Source of the DNA: Sequoia sempervirens
Lineage: Eukaryota; Streptophyta; Pinopsida; Cupressales; Cupressaceae
Assembly: GCA_007258455.2 (NCBI GenBank)
Contig: VDFB02344200.1
Location: forward strand, 1-64,000
Reading direction: 5' to 3'
DNA length: 64,000 nt
Shown: positions 46,250 to 58,056 of the stretch, piece after piece
How the letters are laid out: each line of letters opens with the position of its first letter
How positions within the stretch are numbered: the stretch's first letter is position 1
Notes under the pieces: generated by a model
What the model saw: only the letters and a program-made list of their open reading frames with translations
Told to the model about the DNA's origin: nothing
Database searches by the model: none
Program-made: the position numbers and the translations under genes

Positions 46250-48280
46250 TGTTGACCCATTTGACATTGCTTGGTTTTTGGCATTGATGTCAAGTTGGGA
46301 TTTTACCTTGATACATTTGAAAGGCATGAGATGTTATTATTCCTTGGTTAGTATTTGATGACATATGGATAGAATTGTTTTCAAAAAGTTATTATGGTCT
46401 TGGTCTTTACTTAGTACTTTGTACACTTTAGCCTTAGACTAACACAAGGCATTGGTCATTATAATGTTTGATTACATTCATGAAAAATAAACAAAGCTAT
46501 GATGTAGAACACCGACACAATGATGCGTGGATTTTATTTTGCAAAGTAAAAAGATATAGTGGATATACTTCAATATCATTTTTCTCTAAACAATTAATCA
46601 TTTGGTAAAACTCAAGGCAGTTGTGTTGGCCAACTTAGGGCTTGAAGGGAACATGAAAAATGGTGGTTTGGCAACTGTAATGTGATGGAAACAGTTTTAG
46701 GTGGTTTACTGGCATCCACAAGGTTCAATGGACTTCATCTTTTCTTGTTGGAAAACATGGTAACATATTTTGTTGAAACCCTAGTATGGTATTTGCATTC
46801 ATTTTTGCATAATCTAGAAAATGTTCTTGTTTCAAAGTCAAAGGTTGGGAACTAGTGTTTACAAAGGACCTTAGTGTATATAGTTGTTGCATTTGAAATT
46901 GGTTGGTTTTTTTCTTGTTCGACTTATACTCTTGACTGTCAAGTTTTTAAAGTCTTTATTGTTGTTCCCAATGTATTTCCATATGCATACAAGTTGACAA
47001 GAGTTTGGTCTTTGAATCTCATATGTGTCAATTGTGGTACAATTTTGACTTGGGCATATTCTTTTAGTCACACATATGTCTATCATTTTGGTTTATACAT
47101 TACCCATTACTAGGGCACACCATGGAAGTATTGTGTTTCATTTGGTGTTGTTTAGGGCATGGTTTTGTCACAAATACATTGTTGTTTTTAAAGTGTAAAT
47201 TAAGGTTTATTGATTGCATTGGTGTGGGGTATTTTGTGTAGTTTGCATACCCTAGTTAATACACAATATTGACCATATACAAGTGTGTGTTACATATGTT
47301 TAAAATGCACAATGTTTATTTTATCAACAATAGTTTAAGTGGCTGGAAATGCTACTCCATGGTGATATTTGAAAATAGGTATGGATGGTTATGTTGGCAG
47401 GTTGTGAAGGAAGTTACATACACAATTTTTTCGATGATGAAAGATGACATTTTTTGAATGTTATAAAAGTAGTGGCATTCACTGTGCAAGGTTCAATGGA
47501 TTGCATAGTGATATCATACTTTGATAAGAGTCATTATTGTTGAGAAAAATACTGAAATATGTTTTGTAAAAGTTGTATGCAAAAGTAGTGAAAGATAAAT
47601 TAATATGTTTTATGTTTTATAGGTTTCAGTCTCAATGAACCTTTAGGACATGAAATGCATTAGTTCTGAGAGTTGTAATGTATTGTAGTGAAATAGAGAA
47701 ACCCTCTGTCTTTTATTCTTTCAAAATTTACAAAATGTTGTAAGGTTAGGTCAGTGAGACAAAGATAACCTTTTTGCCAGTGAGGCACATTTTTTGTTGC
47801 TAGTGAGGTATTATGTGTAGCCAGTGAGGTAGTTGTGTTTTCTAGTGAGGCATTTTGTGTAGCTAGTGAGGAATTTTTGTAGCTAGTAAGGATTTTCCAG
47901 TGAGGCACAAAAAGAAGCAAATGAGGCTCTATAATCAATGGGATTTTATTAAGCCAGTGAGGCATTTTCCCGAGTGGTTTTTTATCCCTATGAGGGTTTT
48001 TCACTCATGAAAAATATTGTGTTATGATTCTTTTGTGGTCCATGTGATAATTATGTTTTATGCAATTTGGTCTTGTTGCTTTCTTTATCTACTTTGTAGC
48101 ATTTGAGTTTTCATGTTGTTTAAAGATATGTTATTGTCTATCACATTTGGTTACACCCTTGAAATTGAACATTCAATGATGACAAAGAGAATATGTGTTT
48201 TGAAAAACTATTGAATTGAAATTGATTATTGAAACACTCATTCACACCCCCCCCCTCTCAGTGTTTCTCATACTCCAACA
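46250..48280 (+). repeat. LTR-A of the gag-only family
   Basis: It is 2031 bp, starts tgttgacccatttgac and ends tactccaaca. The five bases before it are gggaa. It contains a gccagtgaggc minisatellite and a pyrimidine run just before the end. Confidence 0.92.
47755..47970 (+). repeat. Minisatellite of agtgagg units in LTR-A
   Basis: At least seven exact agtgagg words occur in units of about 15-25 bp (gccagtgaggcattttgtgta type). Confidence 0.85.
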
Positions 48281-48282
48281 AG

Positions 48283-48295
48283 TGGTATCAAAGCT
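48283..48295 (+). other. Primer-binding site after LTR-A
   Basis: tggtatcaaagct lies two bases after the LTR end. It matches the initiator-Met-type site with one change. Confidence 0.88.
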
Positions 48296-48351
48296 AGACC
48301 CTTGCACAAAGTTTAACCAACTTAAGGGTTCATGGTAGTGGAGTACTTGTT

Positions 48352-49428
48352 ATGGAAAAAAGTAAAAGAAATAGAGAAAGAATAAATAACCAACAGAATG
48401 TTGAACAAGTACCAATTAAACTTAGTACAAAAGATGATTTTGTAGAGAAGAGTGTTGAAAAATAAGGAGATCACTTAGTGAGTGACTCTGAACAAGAGTA
48501 TGTTGAATATGATTGTGAAATTGATTTTGAAGGTGAACTTATTTATGCCCTTAATGAGATTGAGAAAATCAAAAAAGAGAATTGGGATCTAAATTTGCAA
48601 CTGGTAGAGTCTAGAAAGTTTGAAGAAACAACTTGCATGAAGCTGCAAACCAAAGTAGAAGAATTTCAAAAGATAAAGGTTGAAGTGTTGTCTCTAAGAA
48701 CACAACTAGAGGAAAATTCTCTGTTAAAGGAACACACTATAAAAGATGAGTTGATTGTCAATTTGAAATTAGGGATTGAAGAAAACAAGAGGATAGCAGA
48801 TATGGCAAGGTCTAATTTGGAAGTCAAAACAGTTGAATGCCAAAAGCTTGAAGGAGAAATAGTCTCTCTAAGGAAAGATCTTGAGAATGTTAGAAATCAG
48901 TTAGAAAACAATCAAAAAATTGATGAGAGCACCAACAAATTGAATGAGATGTTAAGTAAGTAGAAACATCATAAGGATGTTATTGGTTTGGGCTTTGTAG
49001 AAGGACAGAGTTCTAGACTCAAAAAAACACCAAGAAAGAAGATAGATTTAAATTATCATATTGTTGCCCCTAAGACTGTTGATAGTAGACAGTTCAAGGA
49101 CATCAACACAGGAAGAAGAAGTAGAGAAAACCAGTTCACAGGATCTCCACCTACTTGGTAGGATCAATCAGTAAGGTACACTTATTCATTTCATGGTTAT
49201 TGTTATTTATGTAATGGTTATGGGTATAAAGCAAGCTATTGTAGAAGAAGGTCTAAAAGGATTCAATATGAATTCTCTGAGAATATGAATGTAACATGTT
49301 ATAAATGTCATAACCATGGTCATGTTGCAAAGCACTATAGAACTAGGTTAGAGAAACCAGAGAAGAAAGTTTGGAGAAGGAAACATCCCAAGAATACAAG
49401 CATTCAAAAGGTTTGGAGAAGAAAGTAA
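48352..49428 (+). pseudogene. Gag-like protein with coiled coil and two zinc knuckles (copy A)
   Basis: The ATG at 48352 (MEKSKRNRERINNQQNVEQV) fits because the same start exists in copy B. An acidic stretch (EYVEYDCEIDFEGELIYALN) is followed by a long Glu/Lys/Leu coiled coil (about 48540-48930). After a basic linker come two knuckles, CYLCNGYGYKASYC (49201-49242) and CYKCHNHGHVAKHY (49297-49338). The first has His replaced by Tyr and the second has its last Cys replaced by Tyr. Stops fall after codon 34 (TAA) and at 48961 (TAG). The protein would oligomerise and bind element RNA. Confidence 0.82.
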
Positions 49429-52365
49429 AACCAGGAGAAGGATGAGTCTAAGCTTGTGCATACTACACAAGTGACATCTGTAAATGCATAAAAGGAGCTT
49501 GAGTTGAGGGGGAGATGTTTTTAGAGGTATTATTCAAACCCCTTAAATAGCAATAAAGATTGTGTCTCTATAGTAAATTGGTTTTTTTTGGTTCAAAAGT
49601 TGGTGATAGTCCTTTTTTGATCTTTGAAGTCAATATAGAGCTCATACTTCTTCATGACAGTGTTAGTGGTTGTGCAAAGGTATTTGTTTCTTTGTTACTA
49701 GGTGATTGTAATGTAAATGAATTACTTCTAAAAGATCATTGATGTTTGTCCTTAATGCAACAAAAGTACTTTATGGTTTCTTATTTTGATATGTTACAAA
49801 GGAGAAAAGGGTAGATCAGTCAAAGAGAGTAGGAATCACAAGTCTTAAAGGCTTGAGGGATAGATTTGATCTTTGGTTTCAAATATAAGGATTACTATTT
49901 GTAGTTGGTTTTCATTCTTGTCAAGTTATTTTAGTCACGGAGCAAGTTTCAAGATGGTAAGTGAACAACATGGAATAATCATTCAACTTAGACTCTTCTC
50001 TCTTGGCTCCATTGGATGGGTATGAGTATTCTTGATGCAAGGAAACTCCTGAAGGTAGTTGATAGAGATTGATTGTACATTCCTTGATGAGATAGAGTCA
50101 AATGTTTTGAAACTTTGACATATATAGTGCAGAGGAAATATATGTATTTTGGTTGACAGTTGTCTTGAAACATAGTACACTTGGAGAGTTTTGGAGAACA
50201 ATGCTATGTGATGTCTTTATGGTTTTGTATTCATGAGATGCGCCTTTCTTTACATAGTAGTGTGGCATATCTAGTTACAATACCCTTGATGTTGGGTATT
50301 CCTTCTATGGAAAGTCATTTATGACTGTGAATTGGTTCTTGGCTTGGTACTAGCTTTATAGCTTGATAAGTTGACATAATAGTAAAAAGCTTGGTATAGT
50401 GTTTCTTAATGGTACAGGTTTCTTTCTTGTTCAAGAAAGTGACAAGTTTAAAAGGTCTTTATACATACCATAAAACCTTGACTATGAACAATATGCTATG
50501 GTTTATTTTTGGATATGTTTTGATGTTGTGACAGTGATTTAATGTCCTAACTATTGCCAATATATGCTAGGAGTTTTTCGCCTTGGAATTGATGTCAATT
50601 GAATTGATGTTTTCATATTGATGCTCTAATACACATGATTTGGTTTTGATGTTCACCATGAACCTGTGAGACAAGGTACAACAAAGTAATTTTTTTTAAT
50701 GCCAAGAAAAGGTAAGTTCAAATGCAAATGATAGATGCAAAAGATGTCAAAGGTAAGAGTGGTTTTTCAAGTATATGCTTTAGCATATTTGTAATATGGT
50801 TTTTGTCAATGATTTGCATATTTGTGAGTTCAATTAAATTTTTCCATGATATTCATTGGATAATCCACTACACATTTTGAAGATCTCAGTGGTGTTTATG
50901 TTCACTCTTTTTAGTGACAATATTTGTTGTTCATGTGCTTGGGACTACATGTGCCAATATTGCTTGAGACAATTCAAGTGTTTTATATGGTGAGTATCAG
51001 CTTGAGTGGCAGTCCATCCAGTCATCCTTACTGCTATAGTGACAGTGAGGTTGAAATTAGCTTATGCACAGTGTTTTTGAGTTTGGAAACAGTGAACTAT
51101 CATCTTTCAACATTTGGTCTTTCACCTTGGTGTAATGTAACTATCATGTTTTTAATATTCATACTATACTATTCAAGACAATTATATGCATGCATTAACT
51201 AGAGTTATGATAGTGATGTGAATAGGTTGTGTCCATGCGATTCTTCTTGGATCATGATCTAATAATAGTAATAGGCATTGTCAAGTTGACTCTCAAGGTT
51301 AGAAGAGTTTAAAGATAAGTTTTTAGTGCAAAGAGAACAGTTTTTGTCCAAGTTTAAATAGTGACTTACAAATTTCACAATATTTAAGTATCTTGCTTGG
51401 TTGGACAATCATGTTTGGTCATTGTCACAACATTTGTATTGTGAACAATAAAAATCCACTTTTGGGAAGAGAGGTATTAGTAATAACATGCTCTTTGACA
51501 GCAGTGTTTGCTGCTATTTTTTATTAACTACCTCACTCTTCTTCGTGTGCATTCTAGCCATTTCTTATTATGTTTCTTTGGAAATGACATAGTAGATTTG
51601 TTTCATGCTTCAAGGAGGAAAGGGCCTTAGAGATCAGATGATCAGTGCTCATATTGATATGTTTGATGCAATGTTAGGATTGATTTATTTTTTATAACAA
51701 CTTTCCATGCTAATGTTGATTGTGTTCACCTTGTTGACAACTTACAGTGATTGCACAATGATATTTATCTGAGATGTGATGATAGGATTGATGCCTTGAT
51801 AGTGTGTATGTTGCTTGAAAAATCTAATGATGCTTCACAGATACACAAAGTCGTGATGCTTGAAAGGATAGTAAATGGCTGGGATTTTGTAGGGATATTG
51901 ATTTGATGTTACTCATGGTTTCAGGGGGAGTTTCATAGATCATTATTTATCCCTAGTGGTTCATTATGTTGCTATTACATTTCCATCTTCAGCTAGTTTT
52001 ACTTCACAGTGTATATGTGTTGCATTGATGTTGTTATTCTCATGTTTCTGCATCATGGATATATAGTGAATATTCCATCATTTTCTGATATGGCAGTGAT
52101 ATTCATGGTTGGCATATATGGTTTGACAGTTTTCTGCACTATGGCAGTCATTATTACAGTGATTTATTTATGGATTCTATATTCTGCTCTAACAATATTT
52201 ATTTTTCACTATGACAATAGCTTATATGGTTTGGTCAATTAGGTTCTTGATGCTTGGCTCTTCTTTACATGATACACTACTGGTAATATTATACTTTCAC
52301 ATTTTCTCTATCTTCTACAGTGGTTATTTGTTGCTTTTGTAACCCTTTGACCTTTGGCATTGTTT
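49429..52365 (+). other. Long non-coding interior of copy A
   Basis: About 2.9 kb of T-rich sequence without pol motifs. A 60-codon frame (49560-49742) recurs in copy B but starts at TTG. The frames at 50924, 52009 and 52447 are hydrophobic only because of T-richness. The length suggests a packaging or leader function kept as RNA sequence, or a decayed pol that is no longer recognisable. Confidence 0.6.
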
Positions 52366-52378
52366 TCAAAAGGGGGAG
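52366..52378 (+). other. Upstream second polypurine tract of copy A
   Basis: aaaagggggagat follows ggcattgttttc. The same arrangement is seen in the inverted copy (60066-60077, opposite strand), about 150 bases from its own tract rather than 375. Confidence 0.6.
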
Positions 52379-52725
52379 ATTAATCTAGTTTGGTTATCAC
52401 ATTTAGTTTGGTTAGTTGGTTATCACATTTAGTTTAAATTCATCATATGGTATTACATTCAGTTTATATTCAATTTTCACTTCAGTGCATTTGGATGGTC
52501 ATTTTGGCTTTGGTTATTGACATATGGACAGTGGGTTATACAATGCAGGTTATACATGCTTATATCTATATCTTTGCAGTGGTTACTATTGACATATTGT
52601 TGGTCCAGTTTATCTTTGACAACAAGAGGATCTTGATGATATTGTTATTTCATGCTTATTACATTCAAGAATTTGGAAGTTTTTGATGCTTATACAGGTG
52701 ATATTATTTCTGGAAGTGATAAGGT

Positions 52726-52795
52726 TTGACATCAATGCCAAAGGGGGAGTTTGTTGACCCCCTTGACATTGCTTGGTTTTTGGCATTGATGTCAA
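52726..52795 (+). promoter_or_regulatory. 17-nt perfect inverted repeat around the polypurine tract and LTR-B start
   Basis: The left arm ttgacatcaatgccaaa (52726-52742) is exactly complementary to the right arm tttggcattgatgtcaa (52779-52795). The loop contains ggggg and ccccc that can pair inside it. The polypurine tract and the LTR start lie within the stem-loop. The inverted copy keeps both arms with two mismatches (59885-59901 and 59933-59949). Confidence 0.85.
52741..52751 (+). other. Polypurine tract of copy A
   Basis: aagggggagtt directly precedes TGTTGACC of LTR-B. This is the normal plus-strand primer. Confidence 0.85.
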
Positions 52796-54754
52796 GTTGG
52801 GTTTTTACCTTGATACATTTGAAAGGCATGAGATGTTATTATTCCTTAGTTGGTATTTGATGACATATGGCTGGCATTATTTTCACAAAGTTTTTATGGT
52901 CTTGTTCTTTACTTAGCACCTGGTACACTTGAGCCTTAGATAGACACAAGGAATTAGTCATTATAATGTCTGATTACATTCATGCAAAATAAACAAAGCT
53001 ATGATGTAGAAAACTAACACAATGATGTGTGGCTTTTATTTTGTAAAGTAAAAAGATATAGTGGATATACTTCGATATCATTTTTCCCTAAATAGTTAAT
53101 CATTTGGTAAAACTCAAGGCAACTATGTTGGCCGACTTAGGGCTTAAAGGGAACATGAAAAATGGTGGTTTGGCGACTAGAATGTGATGGAAATGGTTTC
53201 AGGTGGCTTACTGGCATCCACAAGGTGCAATGGACTTCATCTTTGCTTGTTCGAAAACATGGTAACATATTTTGTTGAAACCCTAGTTTGGTATTTGCAT
53301 TCATTTTTGCATAATCTAGAAAATCTTCTTGTTTCAAAGTCAAAGGTTGAGAACTTGTTGTGTTTACAAAGGACCTTAGTGTATATAGTTGTTTCATTTG
53401 AAATTGGTTGGTTTTTTTGTTGGTCGACTTATACTCTTGACTATCTGGTTTTGAAAGTCTTTATTGTTATTCCTAATGTGTTTCCATATACATACAAGTT
53501 GACAAGAGCTTGATCTTTGAATCTCATATGTGTCTATTGTGGTACAATGTCGACTTGCGTATTCTCTTTCAGTCACACATATGTCTATCATTTTGTTTTA
53601 TACATTACCCATTACTAGGGCACGCCATGAAAGTATTGTGTTTCATTTGGTGTTGTCTAGGGCATGATTTTGTCACAAATACATTGTTGTTTGTAAAGTG
53701 TAACTAAGGTTTATTGATTGCATTGGTATGGGGTATTTTGTGTAGTTTTCTTACCCTGGTTTAGACATAATATCGACCATATACAACTGTGTGTTACATA
53801 TGTTTAAAATTCACAATTTTTATTTTATCCACAACAGTTTAAGTGGCTAGAAACGCTACTCCATGGTGATATTTGAAAATAGGTATGGATGGTTATGTTG
53901 GGAGTTTGTGAAGGCAGTTAAATACACAATTTTTCTGATGATGAAAGATGACATTTTTTGAATGTTATAAAAGTAGTGTCATTCACTGTGTAGGGTTTGA
54001 TGGATTACACAGTGATATCATACTCTGATAAGAGTCATTATTATTGAGTAGAATACTAAAATATGTTATGTAAAAGTTGTATTCAAAAACAGTGAAACAA
54101 AAATTGATATGTTTTATGTTTTATAGGTTCTAGTCTTAATGAACCTTTAGGACATGAAATGTATTAGTTCTGAGAGTTGTAATGCATTGTAGTGAAATGG
54201 AGAAACCCTCTATCTTTCACTCCTTCATCATTTACAAAATTTTGTAAGGTCAGGTCAGTGAGACAAAGATGACATTTTTTCCAATGAGGTTGCATTTAGC
54301 CAGTGAGGCATTATGTGTAGCTAGTGAGGCAGTTGTGTTTTCCAGTGAAGCATTTTGTGTAGCTAGTGAGGCTTTGCGAGTGATGCATTTTTGTAGCCAG
54401 TGAGGCTTTGTAATCAATGGGATTTTATTAAGCTAGTGAGGCATTTTCTCAAGTAGTTTTTTATCCCTATGAGGGTTTTTCACTCATGAAAAATATTGTG
54501 TTATGATTCTTTTTTGGTCCATGTGATAATTATGTTTTATGCAATTTTGTCTTGTTGCTTTCTTTATCTACTTTGTAGCATTTGAGTTTTCATGTTGTTT
54601 AGAGATCTCCTATTGGCTTTCACATTTGGTTAAACTCTTGAAATTGAACATTCAATTATGACAAAGAGAATATGTGTTTTAAAAAACTATTGAATTGAAA
54701 TTGATTATTGAAACACTAATTCACCCCCCTCTCAATGTTTCTTGTACTCCAACA
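52752..54754 (+). repeat. LTR-B of the gag-only family, shared by both tandem copies
   Basis: It is 2003 bp with the same termini as LTR-A. A polypurine tract lies on its left and a primer site on its right, so it serves as 3' LTR of copy A and 5' LTR of copy B. Confidence 0.92.
54250..54445 (+). repeat. Minisatellite of agtgagg units in LTR-B
   Basis: Five exact agtgagg words plus variants; fewer and differently spaced than in LTR-A. Confidence 0.82.
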
Positions 54755-54756
54755 AG

Positions 54757-54767
54757 TGGTATCAGAG
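54757..54767 (+). other. Primer-binding site after LTR-B
   Basis: tggtatcagag lies two bases after the LTR end and is the canonical initiator-Met-type sequence, better preserved than in copy A. Confidence 0.9.
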
Positions 54768-54824
54768 TCGGAACCTTGCACAAAGTTTAACCAACTTAAG
54801 GGTTCCTGGTAGGGAGTACTCGTT

Positions 54825-55707
54825 ATGGAGAAAAGTAAAAGAAACAAAGAAAGAAGAAATACCTAGCAGAATGTTGAACAAGTACCAATTAAACTTAGTA
54901 CAAAAGATGATTTTGTAGAGAAGAGTGTTGACAAAGAAGGAGATCACTTAGTGAGTGATTTTGAACGAGAGTATGTTGAAAATGATTGTGAAATTGATTT
55001 TGAAGGTGAACTTATTTATGCCCTTAATGAGATTGAGAAACTCATAAAGGAGAATTGGGCTCTAAAGTTGCAACTAGTAGAGTCTAGAAAAGTTGAAGAA
55101 ACAACTTGCATGAAGCTACAAACCAAATTAGAATATTGTCAAAAGATAGAGGTTGAAGTGTTGTCTCTAAGAACACAACTAGAAGAAAATTCTTCGTTGA
55201 AGGAACACACTGTAAAAGATAAGTTGATTGTGAATATGAAATTAAGGATTGAAGAAAACAAGGGGATAGCAGATATGAAAAGGTTTGATTTGGAAGTCAA
55301 AACAGTTGAATTCCAAAAGCTTGAAGGAGAAATAGTCTCTCTAAGGAAAGATCTTGAGAATGTTAGAAAACTGTTAGAAAAGAAATAGTAGACAGTTCAA
55401 GTACATAAATAGAGGAAGAAGTAGAGCCAACTGGTTCACAGGATCTCCACCTAATTGGAAAGATCAACAAGTGAGATACAATTATTCATTTTGTGGTTAT
55501 TGTTATTTATGTAATGGTTATGGGCATAAAGCAAGCTATTGCAGAATAAGGTCTAAAAGGAGTCAATATGCATTCTCTAAGAATATGAATGTAACATGTT
55601 ATAAATGTCATAACCATGGTCATGTTGCAAAGCACTGTAGAACTAGGTTTGAGAAACCAAAGAAGAAAGTTTGGAGAAGGAAGCATCCCAAGAAGACAAG
55701 CTTTTAG
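54825..55707 (+). pseudogene. Gag-like protein (copy B) with both zinc knuckles intact
   Basis: It has the same ATG context as copy A and an early TAG at codon 14, then an open run (54951-55388) of the acidic and coiled-coil part. About 175 bp of the basic linker present in copy A are missing. The second open run (55471-55707) has CYLCNGYGHKASYC (55501-55542) and CYKCHNHGHVAKHC (55597-55638), both full CX2CX4HX4C. Comparing the copies shows that each knuckle defect in copy A is a later mutation. It is disrupted overall. Confidence 0.82.
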
Positions 55708-58056
55708 AAGGTTTGGAGAAGAAAGTAAAACTAGGAGAAGGATGAGTCTAAGCTTGTGCATACTGCACAAGTGACATCTGTAAGTGCATAAAAGGAGCTT
55801 GAGTTGAGGGGGAGATGCTTTTAGAGGTATGATTCAAAGCCCTTAGATAACAATAAAGAGGTTGTGTCTCTGCAGTAAATTGGTGTTTTTTGGTTCAAAA
55901 GTTGGTGATAGTCCTTGTTTGATCTTTGAAATGAATATAAAACTCATACTTCTTCATGACAGTGTTAGTGGTTGTGCAAAGGTATTTTTTTCTTTGTTAC
56001 TAGGTGATTTTAATGTAAATGAATTGCTTCTAAAACATTATTGATGTTTGTCCTTAATGCAACAAAGGTCCTTTATGGTTTCTTATTTTGATATGTTACA
56101 AAGGAGAAAAGGGTAGATCAGTCAAAGAGAGTAGGAATCACAAGTCTTAAAGGCTTGAAGGATAGATTTGATCTTTGGTTTCAAATATAAGGATTACTAT
56201 TTGCAGTTGGTTTTCATTCTTGTCAAGTGATTTTAGTCACGAAGCAAGTGTCAAGATGGTAAGTGAACAACATGGAACAATCATTCAACTTAGACTTGTC
56301 TCTCTTTTCTCCATTGGATGGGTATGAGTATTCTTGATGCAAGGCAGCTCTTGAAGGTAGTTGATAGAGATTGATTGTACATTCCTTGATGAGATAAAGT
56401 AAAATGGTGTGAAACTTTGACATATAGTGCAAAGGAAATATATGTTTTTGTTGACAATTGTCTTGAAACATAGTACACTTGGAGAGTTTTGGAGAACAAT
56501 GTTATGTGATGTCTTTATGGTTTTGTATTCATGGGATGTATCTTTCTTTACACATAAGTGTGGTATATCTAGTTATAATACCCTTGATGTTGGGTATTCC
56601 TTTTGTGGATAGCCATTTATGACTGTGAATTGGTGCTTGGCTTGGTACTAGCTTTATAACTTGATGAGTTGATAGAATAGTAAAATGCCTGGTATAGTGT
56701 TTCTTAATGGTACAGGCTTCTTTCCCATTCAAGCAAGTGACAAGTTTAAAAGTTCTTTATACATACCATAAAACCTTGGCTATGAACAATGTGCTATGGT
56801 TTATTTTTGGATATGTTTTGATGTTGTGATAGTGATTTAATGTCCTGATTGTTGTCAATATATGCTAGGAGTTTTTCACCTTGGAATTGATGTTTTGGTA
56901 TTGATGCTCTAATACACATGATTTGGTCTTGATGTTCACCATGAACTTGTGAGACATGGTACAACAAAGTAAATTTTTATAATGCCAAGGCAAGGTAAGT
57001 TCAGATGCAAATGATAGATATACAAGATGTCAAAGGTAAAAGTGGTTTTTCAAGTATATGCTTTAGCACATTTGTAATATGGTTTTTGTCAATGATTTGC
57101 ATATTTGTGATTTCAGTTAGAGTTTACCATGATATTCATTGAATAATCCACTACACATTCTAAAGATCTCAGTGGTGTTTATGTTCACTCTATGTAGTGA
57201 CAGTATTCGTTGTTCATGTGCTTGTAACTACATGTGCTAATATTCCTTGAGACAATTCAAGTGTTTCATATGATGAGTATCAGTTTGAGTGGTAGTCCAT
57301 CCAGTCATCCTTGCTGCTACAATGACAGTGAGGTTGAAATTAGCTTATGCACAATGTTTTTGAGTTTGGGAACAGTGAACTATCATCTTTGAACATTTGG
57401 TCTTACAACTTGGTGTAATGTAACTGTCATGTTTTTAATATTCATACTATAATGTTCAAGACAATGATATGCATGCATTAACTAGAGTTATGACAGTGAT
57501 GTGAATAGGTTGTGTTCATGTGATTCTTCTTGGATCATGATCTATTAACTATAATAAGCATTTTCATGTTGACTCTCAAGGTTAGAAGAGTGTAAATATA
57601 AGTTTTCAGTGCAAGGAGAACATTTTTTATCCAAGTTTAAATAGTGACTCACAACTTTCACAATATTTAACTATCTTGCTTGGTTAGACAGTGTGTTTGA
57701 TCATTGTGACAACATTTGTATTGTGAACAATAAACATCCACTTTTGGGAAGAGAGGTATCAGTAATAACATGTTCTTTAACAATAGTTTTTGTTGTTGCT
57801 TTTTTCTTGACTACCTCATTCTTCTTCATGTGCAATTGTATCCATTTCTTATTGTGTTTCTTAGCAAGACATAGTAGAGTTTTTTCATGCTTCAAGGAGG
57901 ACAGTTTCTTAGAGATTAGATGATCGGTGCTCATATTGATATGTTTGATGCAATGTTAGGATTGATTTCTTTTTATAACAACATTCCATGCTAATGTTGA
58001 CTTTGCTCACCTTGTTGACAGTTTACAGTTATTGTGCAATGATATTTATCTGAGAT
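55708..58056 (+). other. Non-coding interior of copy B
   Basis: It parallels 49429-51787 of copy A with point changes. No additional motif is seen. Confidence 0.6.

Larger units (their letters stand above)
46250..54754 (+). mobile_element. Gag-only (TR-GAG-like) LTR retrotransposon, complete copy
   Basis: LTR-A (46250-48280) and LTR-B (52752-54754) begin TGTTGACCC and end CTCCAACA. An initiator-Met-type primer site follows LTR-A and a polypurine tract precedes LTR-B. The 4.47-kb interior encodes only a Gag-like protein with a coiled coil and two zinc knuckles; no protease, integrase or RT motifs are visible. This fits the non-autonomous TR-GAG class with a Copia-type helper. LTR-A and LTR-B differ at about 27 of the first 275 bases by my reading, so the pair is old or did not arise as sister LTRs. 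Confidence 0.85.
54755..58056 (+). mobile_element. Second interior of the gag-only family (copy B), truncated
   Basis: It matches 48281-51787 of copy A throughout, then stops at gatatttatctgagat, where an inverted LTR of the same family begins. No 3' LTR or polypurine tract of its own remains in the window. LTR-B is shared, giving a tandem LTR-interior-LTR-interior arrangement. Confidence 0.88.

Noticed and set aside
47755..47970. CRISPR-like spaced repeats
   Set aside because: Repeat units are short and variable, spacers are not unique sequences of fixed length, and the context is a plant LTR.
47660..48004. Minus-strand 114-codon frame with repeated SLATxN
   Set aside because: The repeats are the translation of the LTR minisatellite, and it lies antisense within an LTR.
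48283..48295. tRNA gene at the tggtatca motif
   Set aside because: Only the short primer-site complement is present, with no cloverleaf; the same holds for 54757 and 8688.
50924..52686. Three open frames (50924-51202, 52009-52242, 52447-52686) encoding very hydrophobic, membrane-like peptides
   Set aside because: T-rich composition alone gives Phe/Ile/Leu/Val codons. There are no shared motifs, no good starts, and they are not maintained as frames in copy B.
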